DNA from: Flavobacterium cyclinae
GTDB lineage: Bacteria; Bacteroidota; Bacteroidia; Flavobacteriales; Flavobacteriaceae
Assembly (NCBI RefSeq): GCF_021172145.1
Contig: NZ_CP089095.1
Coordinates: 1,922,001-1,986,000, forward strand
DNA length: 64,000 nt
Direction of reading: 5' to 3'
Shown: positions 39,791-49,825 of the stretch, one piece after another
Position numbering within the stretch: the first letter of the stretch is position 1
Layout of the letters: the number at the start of each line of letters is the position of its first letter
Notes under the pieces: model-generated
The model's input: the letters and a program-made list of their open reading frames with translations, nothing else
The model's database searches: none
What the model was told of the DNA's origin: nothing
Program-made: the position numbers and the translations under genes

Positions 39791-42700
39791 TTATTGTTTT
39801 ACAACTTTTAAAGTTTTAATTGTATCACCAAGTGTAACATTAACAATATAAGTACCTGCACTTAATTGAGACATATCTACTTGAGAAGAGGTTGCATTAA
39901 CATTTTTAGAAAGAACTTCTTGACCTATCATATTGATAACTTTTACAGAAGAAATTTCAGTAGCATAAGAGATATTTAAAACATCTTTAACTGGGTTAGG
40001 ATAAGCAGAGAAAGAATTTGAATTAAAATCTCCATTGCTTAATACACAAGTTACAGCCATTTCAAAATTTCCTACATTTGATCCAAAACCTTCTACCAAG
40101 ATGTAATATGTAGTAGTTCCATCAGCAGTAAATGTAACAGATGATTGAGCATTACAGAAATCGTCATTAAACGCAATTTCAGTTCCACCACAAGCATCAT
40201 ATACTCTTAAATAACTATCATAGTTTGTATTATTACATAAACTTACTGTAATATCACCAGCAGCACCACTATAAGAATACCAAACATCTGCAGATGTACC
40301 ACCACTTGAATTTGTTGCAGTAGTTGTAGTACCTGTTACCACATCACCACAATCAACAGCAATTGCATTAACACAATCATCATTAGATGGTGGACAAGAA
40401 TATGATAAAGCACCTGAAGTTACAAAACATGCTCCATCTTGTTCATTAGTAACTACAACAGTATTGCTAGATCCATCAGCATAAGGTCCGAAAGTTTGAA
40501 CACCAGTTGCAGAAATACCAGTTAAATCTGTAGTACCGTCAGAGATTGTTAATGAAGTAGCAGAACCAATATTAGTAACATCAACTTCAATTGAATATTG
40601 GCTATTAGCACAATCAGGAACAACATTGAAAGATACAGTTGGGTTTACACAAGTAGCACAAACTACATCAAAATCCCAAGAAGTGTAAGCAGAATCACCA
40701 CAATTTGCAGACCCATCAGAAGATATCATTACCGTAATTGTATCACCAGTAGCATCAAATGTTAATCCAGCTAAGTTACCAGCGGCACCATAACCATTAT
40801 ACAATTGTGTAACACCATCAGAATCAATAACAATTAATTCATCCCAAGTGTTTTCCACTTGACCAGCATTGAATACTACTCTCAAAGGACTTCCATCACT
40901 AGAAGTAAATGTCCAAGAAGTTGAATCATTATCTGTATAACAGTAAGTTGTATTTACTGGCGTACCACAAACCACTTCAATATTTGTTTCAACATTGTAT
41001 GGTCCTACCCAGATACTTTGCTCAGTTACACTACAAACTGCTCTTAAATAAATTTCATAAGGAGTATTTGGAGTTAAACCAGAAATCACTAAAGGATTTG
41101 AAGTTGTAGAAACTCCAGTACCAGCAGGAACTCCAGTTCCTTGAGCTTGAACTACATATTCCCATTCTGTTTCTCCTGCACCTGCAGTCCAAGAAACAGT
41201 TACAGTATCAGTACCAACTGTATCAACAGTAAACATTGTTGGTTCTAAACAAGAAGGTGTTTCTTCAATAGTAACATCATCAATTGCAATATCATCATAG
41301 AAACTTGAAGATTCAACAATGATAAATCTAACTTGAATATCACCTGTGATAGTTAATGTACTTAAATCAATAACTCTTTTTTCCCAACCGTTAGTGTTAG
41401 TATTATAAGTTGCCATAGCATTCCATGCAGCTCCGTCCCATACTTCAACATTTAAAGTAGAGTTTGGATTTGCACCTTCATTATTACTTAATTCAAAGAA
41501 TGTTAATCTTGGAACAGTTAATCCTGAAACATCAATTAAAGGAGATGTTAATGTAGCATTTGTAGTATTTGGAGATGAATCATCAATCCAAGCAAAATAA
41601 CCACCAGAAGTTGTTGTACCAGTAATTACACCATTATTCCCAATATGATTTCCTGCACCTGTATTAGAAAATCTCCAGTTTTCTGAACCACTCATATTCC
41701 AACAAGAAGGAATAGTTCCTGCATTTTCAAAATCTTCAGTATAAGGAGCTACATAAGTGTTACATAATGTAGTAAAAGTAATTGGTCCAATCCAAGGACT
41801 AAAATCTCCACCACCACAATCAGCTCTTACATATACCTCATAAGTTGTATTAGCTGCTAAAGGGTTTCCATTAATATCAAAACCTTCACCTACAACAGTT
41901 ACGTCACCTACTTGAGCACCAGCAGTTGCAGGAATACCTGTACCTGGAGCTTGAATAGCATATTCGTAATCAAATTGTGCACCACCTGAACCATCAGTCC
42001 AAGATAAATCTACAGTAGAAGAAGTAACATTTGAAGCAATAATAGTATTAGGTTCCACACAAGACGGGATATCTTCAACAATTACATTATCAATATATAA
42101 TCTCCATCCATCTAAACCACCATTAGGTACATGCCAAGCAATATTTACATCACCAGAGTAAGCAGATAAATCAACAACTTGCTCTATGTAAGTGATATTT
42201 GAATAACTCGTATTAGCAATTAACGTATTTGTAAAACTAGCCGGAGCTGTTCCAGTAGTAGATAACAACAATTCGAAATCATTTGGCTCTCCAGCACTTT
42301 GAACTCTATAGTGGAATTTCAATCTTTGATTTCCAGTTAAAGTAATAGTTGGTGAAATTAACCAATCATCATTAGCTCCTGCATTAAAATCAGTATACAT
42401 AACTGCTACTTGATCACCTTCAAATGGATTTATAGTATAATTTGTATCCCAAGCATCACCATCAGCATTCACATTTAATTTTGTCCAACAAGCTTCTGTT
42501 GTAGAAGTTGAGTTGAATCCTTCAGAAAAAGGAACAGTAAAAGCTTCACATAATGTTCTGAAAGTTATTGGACCAGCCCAAGAACTGAAACTACCCCCAC
42601 AATCTGATCTTACATATACTTCATAAAGAGTATTAGGAGTAAGAGGGTTTCCATTAATATCAAAACCTTCACCTACAACGGTTACATCTCCAATTTGAGC

Positions 42701-44251
42701 ACCTGCACCTGTTGGTTCTCCAGTTCCTGGAGCTTGAATTACATATTCATAATCAAATTGTAATCCTCCAGAACCATCGGTCCAAGACAAATCAACAGTT
42801 GAAGAAGTAATATTAGAAGCAATAATTGTATTAGGAACTAAACAAGAAGGAGGATTAGACACAGTAACTGTGTAATCTTCAAACTCAGCACGAGCAGCAG
42901 CAGCACAAGGATTACTTGGATTTGAAGCATTCCAATCTGTTGTTATACGCATTCTATAATTACCTAATGCAGTACCACCAGGTACAGTTATTGTACCACT
43001 AAAAGGACCGCTACCATAAGCAGTAGTGTTATAAACTTTTTCACTAGCTTCAAAAACTAAATTGTTATTCCAGTCAATCCAAATAGCAAAACCTACTGTA
43101 GCCCCTTGAATAGTGGCATTGAAATCAAAAGAACCATTTTCATAACTTTCAACTACTTGAGATGTTGCATCTAAGTAACCACCAGTTGTAAAACCTGATG
43201 TTAAATTAGAAATATTTAAAGAACCTCCAGTTGTACTAAAATTATCTACAAAAGATGAACTTGAAGTACTTGAAGGAATACAATATCCAGTAAAAAACGT
43301 AAATGGACCAACCCATGCGCTAAAATTACCTCCACCACAATCAGAACGTAACCAAACATAATAAGTAGTGTTTGGAGTTAATCCTGATAAATTATCAGTT
43401 AAAGAAGCTGTTGGTGTTCCAGCACCCGCAGGAGCTGTATTAACGTTTGAATAATAATACTCGTATCCAGTTGAAGGAACTGGAGTAGCAGCATTCCAAG
43501 AAATTGTAGCTGAAGTTGTAGTTAAGTTTGAAGCGACAAATCCAGATGGTGCAGAACAAGAAGGTGGAGTAAATGTTAATAATTTACCTGCTAAATTTGC
43601 CATTACTGTGGCATTAATTGCATTATTTGCAGTTGCAGATGAAACTGTCGAAGTAGCTGCTGGTGTAACACTTAAAAATGAAGTAGAACCATTTAAACCA
43701 ACTGAAGCAGTAACTGTATTAGTGGTTGTAAAAGGACTACCATACACAATTTCAACAACATTTGTAGTCTCATGTAATCTGATTAAATAAGATAAAGTAG
43801 CTCCAGCAGTAGAACCTCCTCCTCCAATTTTTGAATTGTGCCAATTAACAGTCAAAACTTGGTTAGGAGCTGTTCCAGTAAGTGAATATCTAATTTCACC
43901 ACCAGTCATATTATTATCATCCCAAAAAGGAGCTATTAAAGGTCTGTTACCAGCTGTATTACTTAAAGCATTTGTCCAACCAGATGCAATTGCAGTATCA
44001 GTAGCATTTGAACCTAATCTAATGATTCCATTAGTAGAAATACCAAAGGCAGTGTAGTTAACTCCTCCAAAATTAAAAGTAAATCCAATAGGAATGTTTG
44101 TTTGAGTTCCATCATCTCCTGTAGCGGTAGACGTGGTACCCGTAATCTGGGCATAAGTCTCAGTTGATTCCGTAAAAGAATAGGAACTTACCTGAGCATT
44201 TATTTGCCAGCACGTAAAGAGCGCAAATAAAAGTAAAGTAATTTTTTTCAT
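39791..44251 (-). CDS. Large T9SS-exported multidomain protein
   Basis: A 1486-residue secreted protein. Signal MKKITLLLFALFTCWQINAQ. By eye: an N-terminal beta domain (20-225), fibronectin III (230-325), GEVED domain (370-465), FnIII (465-568), choice-of-anchor J/MAM-like domain (574-725), FnIII (727-830), second anchor-J domain (835-995), FnIII (998-1093), CUB-like domain (1095-1200), an Ig-like stretch (1202-1290) and a PPC-like domain (1290-1402). A type A T9SS sorting domain (from about 1410: SAYPNPVKDVLNI, then GQEVLS and LSAGTYIV) directs it out through the type IX system. The FnIII units at 465-568 and 727-830 are nearly identical. Likely adhesive; no catalytic motif seen. Confidence 0.93.
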   Translation of the reverse strand: MKKITLLLFALFTCWQINAQVSSYSFTESTETYAQITGTTSTATGDDGTQTNIPIGFTFNFGGVNYTAFGISTNGIIRLGSNATDTAIASGWTNALSNTAGNRPLIAPFWDDNNMTGGEIRYSLTGTAPNQVLTVNWHNSKIGGGGSTAGATLSYLIRLHETTNVVEIVYGSPFTTTNTVTASVGLNGSTSFLSVTPAATSTVSSATANNAINATVMANLAGKLLTFTPPSCSAPSGFVASNLTTTSATISWNAATPVPSTGYEYYYSNVNTAPAGAGTPTASLTDNLSGLTPNTTYYVWLRSDCGGGNFSAWVGPFTFFTGYCIPSSTSSSSFVDNFSTTGGSLNISNLTSGFTTGGYLDATSQVVESYENGSFDFNATIQGATVGFAIWIDWNNNLVFEASEKVYNTTAYGSGPFSGTITVPGGTALGNYRMRITTDWNASNPSNPCAAAARAEFEDYTVTVSNPPSCLVPNTIIASNITSSTVDLSWTDGSGGLQFDYEYVIQAPGTGEPTGAGAQIGDVTVVGEGFDINGNPLTPNTLYEVYVRSDCGGSFSSWAGPITFRTLCEAFTVPFSEGFNSTSTTEACWTKLNVNADGDAWDTNYTINPFEGDQVAVMYTDFNAGANDDWLISPTITLTGNQRLKFHYRVQSAGEPNDFELLLSTTGTAPASFTNTLIANTSYSNITYIEQVVDLSAYSGDVNIAWHVPNGGLDGWRLYIDNVIVEDIPSCVEPNTIIASNVTSSTVDLSWTDGSGGAQFDYEYAIQAPGTGIPATAGAQVGDVTVVGEGFDINGNPLAANTTYEVYVRADCGGGDFSPWIGPITFTTLCNTYVAPYTEDFENAGTIPSCWNMSGSENWRFSNTGAGNHIGNNGVITGTTTSGGYFAWIDDSSPNTTNATLTSPLIDVSGLTVPRLTFFELSNNEGANPNSTLNVEVWDGAAWNAMATYNTNTNGWEKRVIDLSTLTITGDIQVRFIIVESSSFYDDIAIDDVTIEETPSCLEPTMFTVDTVGTDTVTVSWTAGAGETEWEYVVQAQGTGVPAGTGVSTTSNPLVISGLTPNTPYEIYLRAVCSVTEQSIWVGPYNVETNIEVVCGTPVNTTYCYTDNDSTSWTFTSSDGSPLRVVFNAGQVENTWDELIVIDSDGVTQLYNGYGAAGNLAGLTFDATGDTITVMISSDGSANCGDSAYTSWDFDVVCATCVNPTVSFNVVPDCANSQYSIEVDVTNIGSATSLTISDGTTDLTGISATGVQTFGPYADGSSNTVVVTNEQDGACFVTSGALSYSCPPSNDDCVNAIAVDCGDVVTGTTTTATNSSGGTSADVWYSYSGAAGDITVSLCNNTNYDSYLRVYDACGGTEIAFNDDFCNAQSSVTFTADGTTTYYILVEGFGSNVGNFEMAVTCVLSNGDFNSNSFSAYPNPVKDVLNISYATEISSVKVINMIGQEVLSKNVNATSSQVDMSQLSAGTYIVNVTLGDTIKTLKVVKQ

Positions 44252-44279
44252 TTATTAATAATTTATAGTTATTCCAAAA

Positions 44280-44287
44280 CAAATATA
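44280..44287 (-). promoter_or_regulatory. -7 element of the T9SS cargo gene
   Basis: Minus-strand TATATTTG (44287-44280) matches TAnnTTTG, 28 bp before the ATG. The remaining gap up to 44433 is AT-rich and shows nothing else. Confidence 0.55.
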
Positions 44288-44433
44288 AATAATAAACAGA
44301 GACATTTAATGCGTAATTATTAAACGTTTTAGTAATGTTTTATTAATATCGATGAAATGATAAATATTATCGTTTAAATACGCAATAATCACAAACTGTA
44401 ATTTTTTATAACAATTTTTAAATTTTATGTTAT

Positions 44434-44456
44434 AAAAAAACCCTGATAAATCAGGG
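44434..44456 (-). terminator. Terminator of fabV
   Basis: CCCTGA (44441-44446) pairs with TCAGGG (44451-44456) around TAAA; the seven-A run at 44434-44440 gives the minus-strand T tract. It lies 31 bp past the fabV stop. Confidence 0.82.
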
Positions 44457-44487
44457 CTTAAAATATATTATTATTTTCTAAAAATAA

Positions 44488-45678
44488 TTACTTAATACTT
44501 GGTATCATCACCATTTCATTTGTATCAGCTTGATAGTCAACTCCATCAAAACCAAAACCAAATAAATTTAAGAAATCTTGCTTATAACCGGCTAAATCTC
44601 CTAACTCCACTAATGTTTCTGTTGTTGATTCGCCCCATAATTTAGCTATTCTTTCCTGAACATCCGCTCTCATTTCCCAATCATCTATACGAATTCTTCC
44701 TTTGTCATCTGTTGGAACAGCTTCACCTGAATATAATCTATCGGCGTATAAACGTTGGATTTGCTCTATACAACCTTCATGAATTCCTTCAGCTTTCATA
44801 ATTTTATATAATAATGATATATATAAAGGAATTACAGGAATAGCAGAACTTGCTTGAGTAACTAATGCTTTATTAACTGAAACATATGCTTTTCCATTAA
44901 TAGTGGCTAAAGCATCTGTTATTTCAAAAGCAGTTGCTTCTAAATGATCTTTGGCTCTTCCTATAGTACCTTTTCTGTAAACGGCTTCCGTTACTTCAGG
45001 TCCAATATAAGAATAAGCAATTGTAGTAGCACCATCTGCTAATACTCCTGCTTCTTTCATGGCATTCATCCACATTGACCAATCTTCTCCACCCATAACA
45101 ACTACCGTATTTGCAATATCTTCTTCATTGGCTGGCTCAATAGAAACAGTTGTTACATTTCCAGTATGAAAATCTACCGTTTTATTCGTAAAAGTATTTC
45201 CAATTGGTTTTAAAGTTGAGCGATGTAATACTCCTGTTACTGGATGTTGACGTACAGGAGAAGCCAAACTATAGATAACCAAATCTACTTGTCCTAAATC
45301 AGCTTTAATCATATCAATGGTTTGTTGCTTCACTTCATTAGAAAAAGCATCACCATTAATACTTTTTGCGTATAAACCTGCCTTTTGAGCTTCCATTTCA
45401 AAAGCAGCAGAATTGTACCAACCTGGAGAAGCCGTTTTCCCTTCAGAAGGTGCTTTTTCAAAAAACACACCAATTGTAGCTGCATCAGAACCAAAAGCAC
45501 TTGTAATTCTTGAAGCCAAACCAAAACCAGTAGATGCACCAATAACTAGCACTCTTTTTGGACCATTGATTTTTCCTTTCGATTTTACATATTCAATTTG
45601 ATTTTTTACATTTTGTTCGCAACCTTTAGGATGAGCTGTCAAACAAATAAATCCTCGCATTCTTGGTTCTATAATCAT
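44488..45678 (-). CDS. fabV: Trans-2-enoyl-ACP/CoA reductase FabV
   Basis: NADH-dependent enoyl reductase that completes each fatty-acid elongation cycle, an alternative to FabI. 396 residues, the FabV length. N-terminal PRMRGFICLTAHPKGC (6-20) is a family signature, the Rossmann motif is VLVIGASTGFG (43-53), and the catalytic pair has the FabV-specific spacing Y234-x8-K243 (YRKGTIGRAK). FabV enzymes are often insensitive to triclosan. It is encoded 59 bp downstream of recN on the same strand and ends at its own terminator. Confidence 0.95.
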   Translation of the reverse strand: MIIEPRMRGFICLTAHPKGCEQNVKNQIEYVKSKGKINGPKRVLVIGASTGFGLASRITSAFGSDAATIGVFFEKAPSEGKTASPGWYNSAAFEMEAQKAGLYAKSINGDAFSNEVKQQTIDMIKADLGQVDLVIYSLASPVRQHPVTGVLHRSTLKPIGNTFTNKTVDFHTGNVTTVSIEPANEEDIANTVVVMGGEDWSMWMNAMKEAGVLADGATTIAYSYIGPEVTEAVYRKGTIGRAKDHLEATAFEITDALATINGKAYVSVNKALVTQASSAIPVIPLYISLLYKIMKAEGIHEGCIEQIQRLYADRLYSGEAVPTDDKGRIRIDDWEMRADVQERIAKLWGESTTETLVELGDLAGYKQDFLNLFGFGFDGVDYQADTNEMVMIPSIK

Positions 45679-45737
45679 CTTATTTTATTTTATATGTTTT
45701 GTTGTTTATTTGTATGTAGCAAAAGTACTTTAAAAAA

Positions 45738-47390
45738 TTAATTCAACAAAGCTTTTGCATGTTGTATAGCAGAATCTGAGATTGCTTTTCCTGATAACAT
45801 TTCGGCAATTTGAATTACTCTTTCTTCTGAAGTTAGCAATGTTAATTCTGAAATTGTAGTATCTCCAAAGCTGCTTTTTGAAACCTTATAGTGCATGTTT
45901 CCTTTGGCTGCAATTTGTGGTAAATGAGTAATGGCAAAAACTTGCATTGTTTTACTCATCTCTTTCATGATTTCACCCATTTTTATAGCAATTTCGCCCG
46001 AAACTCCTGTATCAATCTCATCAAATATTATGGTAGGCAACTTAGAATAATTAGCTAAAATTGCTTTGATAGCTAACATAATACGTGACATTTCACCTCC
46101 AGAAGCTACTTTCTTTAATAATCCAAAACTAGTTCCTTTGTTAGCCGAAAATAGTAAAACCACTTCATCTTTTCCTTTTGGAGAGTAAGAATCTGTATGA
46201 TTGATTTCGATTTGAAAATCAGCTTCTATCATTCCTAATTGAGCTAAAATGACTTTTATTTTATCAATTAAAATTGGAACCGCTTTTTTTCTATTATCCG
46301 AAATCAATTGGGCAATTTCATCTACTTTAGCTTGTTTTGAGTCTACTTCTAGTTGCAATTTGGATATTGTACCATCTAAATCATCTACACGAATTACTTT
46401 TGTTTCTAGTTCATTTTGTATAGCTAATAACTCCGAAATAGTTAGTACTTGATGCTTTTTCTGTAATGAATAAATGGTTTGTAATTTATTGTTTACCAAG
46501 TCTAAACGTTCTGGATTAGCTACAATCTTATCATTATTTTGTTCACATTCCGAAATAATATCTTCGATTTCAAGCAAACTACTTGTTAACCTTTCTAACA
46601 ACATTTCATTATGTTTTGAAAAACCGGCTAATCGTTGAAGTGCTATTTTAATTTCTTTTAAATTAACTAATGCCCCCACCTGCTCTTCATTAGCAATGGC
46701 TAAAATTCGTTCGAAATTTTCTTTTATGAATTCAACATTGCTTAATTGTTCCAGTTCTTGTTCCAAAGCTTCTTGTTCGCCATCAGTTAAATTAGCTGCT
46801 AAAAGTTCGTTTAGCAAAAACGAATTGTACTCATATTCTTTTACCAAAGTTTCTTTTTCTGAAAATAATAGTTTCAATTCTTTTTTTGCAGATTTGAATT
46901 CAGCAAGCGAATTTTTATAAGAAACAACTAAATCAGTGTTATTGGCAACAGCATCTAAAATATCTATTTGATAATTTTCCTCAGTTAATTCCCTAGTTTG
47001 ATGTTGGGAATGAATATCAATTAATAATTCGCCTAATTCTTGCAATTCCTGTAGGTTTACAGGACTATCGTTTACAAAAGCTCTAGATTTACCTGAAGGT
47101 AAAATTTCTCTTCTAATGATGGTATTATCTTCATAATCCATGTCATTTTCATTGAAGAAAGCTTGCAATTTATAATTTGAAATAGCAAATTGGGCTTCAA
47201 TAATGCACTTTTGCTCTTTATTTTTTAATGAAGATAAATCGGCTCTTTTTCCTAAAACTAAACCCAAAGCCCCTAAAAGAATTGACTTTCCTGCTCCTGT
47301 TTCACCTGTAATTACAGAGAACTGATTGGAAAAATCGGTTTCAAGAGATTCAATGAGGGCGTAATTTTTTATAGACAGCGAAAGCAGCAT
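45738..47390 (-). CDS. recN: DNA repair protein RecN
   Basis: SMC-like ATPase that acts at double-strand breaks. 550 residues: Walker A GETGAGKS at 29-36, coiled-coil arms about 155-365 (ELLEQELEQLSN-like heptads and SKLQLEVDSKQAKVDEIAQL), the ABC signature VASGGEMSRIMLA near 430-442 and Walker B TIIFDEIDTGVSGEIA near 457-472, then ITHLPQIAAKG. It follows the porD-like gene by 10 bp within the bamD-rpoZ-coaBC-porD-recN run, so expression is probably operonic. No LexA-type box was recognised. Confidence 0.95.
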   Translation of the reverse strand: MLLSLSIKNYALIESLETDFSNQFSVITGETGAGKSILLGALGLVLGKRADLSSLKNKEQKCIIEAQFAISNYKLQAFFNENDMDYEDNTIIRREILPSGKSRAFVNDSPVNLQELQELGELLIDIHSQHQTRELTEENYQIDILDAVANNTDLVVSYKNSLAEFKSAKKELKLLFSEKETLVKEYEYNSFLLNELLAANLTDGEQEALEQELEQLSNVEFIKENFERILAIANEEQVGALVNLKEIKIALQRLAGFSKHNEMLLERLTSSLLEIEDIISECEQNNDKIVANPERLDLVNNKLQTIYSLQKKHQVLTISELLAIQNELETKVIRVDDLDGTISKLQLEVDSKQAKVDEIAQLISDNRKKAVPILIDKIKVILAQLGMIEADFQIEINHTDSYSPKGKDEVVLLFSANKGTSFGLLKKVASGGEMSRIMLAIKAILANYSKLPTIIFDEIDTGVSGEIAIKMGEIMKEMSKTMQVFAITHLPQIAAKGNMHYKVSKSSFGDTTISELTLLTSEERVIQIAEMLSGKAISDSAIQHAKALLN

Positions 47391-47400
47391 AAATAAAATA

Positions 47401-48291
47401 TTATTTAATATTACTCCACTTTTGAGAATTTAATGGAGAAATTCTATTTAAAGTTTCCAATAATGGCACCACATCAATTCTTGGTCCACCACTAAAAATG
47501 GAAACAATTTCATCTGTTTTGGCATCAAAAAAAGTTCGTGTTAGTAAAGCGTTTGGACGCACCTTTTGAACTTCAGCCAATACATTAATTGCTTTTACAA
47601 CACCTTCTTTACCTTTTTTTACATCTTCTGCCATTGTATCTAATCCTAATCTATGGTATTGATAAAGCGATAATCTAAAAGGTGAAAAAGTATTGGACAA
47701 AATATCTGAAATTAAGAAATTTCTATTGTTATTATTCCCTTCAGATTGATTCCATCCTTTGTAGCCACTTGTTTGCGCTACATTTACAATATTAGAAGCA
47801 ATTTGATAATATTCAGTTCCTCCTAATTCTGAAAAGGAATCCTGATCCATTCCAATAATCACATTTGCATAAAAAGCTAAAACGGATACTAAATTAGAAT
47901 TAAAGCTATTTTGATCGTAAATTAAATTTTCAAATTCGATGAAACGAAAAGTAAAATTTTTATCGTTAATATTTAATATTGGACTAGATAATGTAGAATT
48001 AAAAACAGGTCTAGAAGATTGTACTTGTAAAGTGGCTTCAAATGTATTAGACCCATACGAATTTACATTAATAAAGAAATTACATTCTATTTTTTCAACA
48101 TCAGTAAATTCTTTTGTTGTCCATTTTGTAGTATTCAAGAATTCTTTTACTTGGGTTTCTAAATTTTTAAAAAGCTGCGGATTTCCATTAGCAACTTGTT
48201 GAAAATTAACAGAAACTGTAGCATTTAACTCTTGCGAAACAACGTTTGCAATTGAAAACAAAAAAAATATTACCAGTCCTAATTTACGCAT
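47401..48291 (-). CDS. DUF4835 / PorD-like type IX secretion protein
   Basis: A 296-residue exported protein with signal MRKLGLVIFFLFSIANVVSQ. It matches the DUF4835 family, which is annotated as the T9SS component PorD in Bacteroidota (from memory). Typical segments: VSVNFQQVANGNPQLFKNLETQVKEFLNTTKWT, then SRPVFNSTLSSPILNINDKNFTFRF, and the C-terminal RTFFDAKTDEIVSIF and PLLETLNRISPLNSQKW. The start overlaps the coaBC stop by 8 bp. The T9SS cargo protein 3 kb away would depend on this machinery. Family secure; the PorD role less so. Confidence 0.85.
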   Translation of the reverse strand: MRKLGLVIFFLFSIANVVSQELNATVSVNFQQVANGNPQLFKNLETQVKEFLNTTKWTTKEFTDVEKIECNFFINVNSYGSNTFEATLQVQSSRPVFNSTLSSPILNINDKNFTFRFIEFENLIYDQNSFNSNLVSVLAFYANVIIGMDQDSFSELGGTEYYQIASNIVNVAQTSGYKGWNQSEGNNNNRNFLISDILSNTFSPFRLSLYQYHRLGLDTMAEDVKKGKEGVVKAINVLAEVQKVRPNALLTRTFFDAKTDEIVSIFSGGPRIDVVPLLETLNRISPLNSQKWSNIK

Positions 48292-49495
48292 TATACAATT
48301 GAATTACCTTATTAATAATATCTTGAGCAACTTCTTCTTTAGATTTCAACTCTTTTGGCTCAATTTGAAAATCTTTAGAAATAAAAGTTACTTTATTTGT
48401 AGGTTGCCCAAAACCTGCCCCTTTGTCATTCAAAGAATTTAAAACAATCAAATCTAAGTTTTTTTTCTGAATTTTTTGCTTTGCGTGTTCAATTTCATTT
48501 TCAGTTTCTAAAGCAAAACCAATCAGAAATTGATTTTTCTTTTGTTCACCAAGCGAAGCTAAAATATCTTTTGTTTTTTCTAGCTCTATAGTAAACGAAG
48601 AATCATTCTTTTTTATTTTCTGTTGGGCTACATTTTTTGGTCGATAATCTGCAACAGCAGCTGCAGCAATAGCAACATCTACATCCTTATAGTATTGATG
48701 ACAAGCGTCATACATATCTTGTGCAGATGTAACTCGAATAAGTTGAATAGAGGCGTTTTTTACATTCAAGTGCGTAGGTCCAGTAATTAATATCACCTCT
48801 GCCCCATTATTTGCAGCTTCATTTGCAATATCAAATCCCATTTTACCAGAAGAATGATTTCCTATAAAACGAACGGGATCAATAGCTTCGTAAGTTGGAC
48901 CTGCAGTAATAAGAATTTTTTTTCCTTTAAGTGGTAATCTAGAAGCAATATCTTTTTCTAAAAAGGCAACAATATTTTCTGGTTCAGCCATTCGACCTTC
49001 GCCAACTAGACCACTTGCTAACTCTCCACTTTCTGCCGGAATCATGGTATTACCAAATGATTTCAATTTCTCAAAACTGTCAAGAGTTGATGGATGTTTA
49101 TACATATCCAAATCCATTGCAGGTGCAAAGTAAACTGGACATTTTGCAGAAAGATACGTTGCAATTAATAAATTGTCGCAATTGCCATTTGCCATTTTAG
49201 AAAGCGTGTTAGCTGTAGCTGGAGCAATTAGCATAAAATCAGCCCACAAACCTAATTCCACATGATTGTTCCATTCCCCATTTCCTTCCTCTTCATTAAA
49301 AAAAGTAGAATACACAGGATTTTTTGATAGTGTTGCTAAGGTAAGTGGCGTAACAAAATGCAAAGAAGCAGGTGACATTACAACTTGTACTTGTGCACCT
49401 GCTTTTATAAGTAATCTAACCAAGTTGGCTGTTTTATAAGCAGCTATACCACCAGATATACCTAGCAAGATTTTTTTACCGCTTAAAACAGACAT
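48284..49495 (-). CDS. coaBC: Phosphopantothenoylcysteine decarboxylase / phosphopantothenate-cysteine ligase
   Basis: Bifunctional coenzyme A enzyme, 403 residues. The N-terminal CoaC flavoprotein (1-180) has GISGGIAAYK near 9-18, the active-site His of NHVELGLWADFMLIAPATANTLSKMANGNCDNLL and PAMDLDMY (FMN and substrate sites). The C-terminal CoaB ligase (186-400) has ITAGPTYEAIDPVRFIGNHSSGKMG and an AAAVADYRP motif. CoaB adds cysteine to 4'-phosphopantothenate and CoaC decarboxylates the product. It follows rpoZ by 5 bp, the usual flavobacterial order. Confidence 0.96.
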   Translation of the reverse strand: MSVLSGKKILLGISGGIAAYKTANLVRLLIKAGAQVQVVMSPASLHFVTPLTLATLSKNPVYSTFFNEEEGNGEWNNHVELGLWADFMLIAPATANTLSKMANGNCDNLLIATYLSAKCPVYFAPAMDLDMYKHPSTLDSFEKLKSFGNTMIPAESGELASGLVGEGRMAEPENIVAFLEKDIASRLPLKGKKILITAGPTYEAIDPVRFIGNHSSGKMGFDIANEAANNGAEVILITGPTHLNVKNASIQLIRVTSAQDMYDACHQYYKDVDVAIAAAAVADYRPKNVAQQKIKKNDSSFTIELEKTKDILASLGEQKKNQFLIGFALETENEIEHAKQKIQKKNLDLIVLNSLNDKGAGFGQPTNKVTFISKDFQIEPKELKSKEEVAQDIINKVIQLYNA

Positions 49496-49500
49496 AATGA

Positions 49501-49815
49501 TTATTTTGCGTCTCTGTAATAGATTTTACCTTCTTCCCATTCTTGTACTGCTAAAGCGTGTGGTTTAGGTAATTTTTCATAGAATTTTGAAACTTCAATT
49601 TGCTCTTTGTTTTCAAAAATTTCCTCTAAACTATCATTATAAGTAGCAAACTCTTCTAATTTTTCAATCAATTCTTTTTTAATTTCAGTATTGATTTGAT
49701 TAGCGCGTTTTGCCATAATAGTAATCGCTTCATAAATGTTTCCTGTAGGTTCTTCTAATTTACTTTTGTTATAAGTAATAGTATTTACTGGAGCATTTGT
49801 TTTCTTTAAATCCAT
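49501..49815 (-). CDS. rpoZ: RNA polymerase omega subunit
   Basis: A 104-residue Bacteroidota-type omega (RpoZ/Rpb6-like), which helps assemble RNA polymerase. The core NIYEAITIMAKRANQINTEIKKEL (residues about 26-49) matches the conserved omega helix with the A-x-R-A-x-Q/R-I motif. The extended C-terminus (EEFATYNDSLEEIFENKEQIEVSKFYEKLPKPHALAVQEW) is typical for this phylum. It lies between bamD (10 bp) and coaBC (5 bp), as in other Flavobacteriaceae. Confidence 0.92.
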   Translation of the reverse strand: MDLKKTNAPVNTITYNKSKLEEPTGNIYEAITIMAKRANQINTEIKKELIEKLEEFATYNDSLEEIFENKEQIEVSKFYEKLPKPHALAVQEWEEGKIYYRDAK

Positions 49816-49825
49816 GATTTACTTT

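Noticed and set aside
43608..44057. Two plus-strand frames opposite the large exported protein
   Set aside because: They are antisense to the signal-peptide end of an intact 1486-codon gene and show no domain features.
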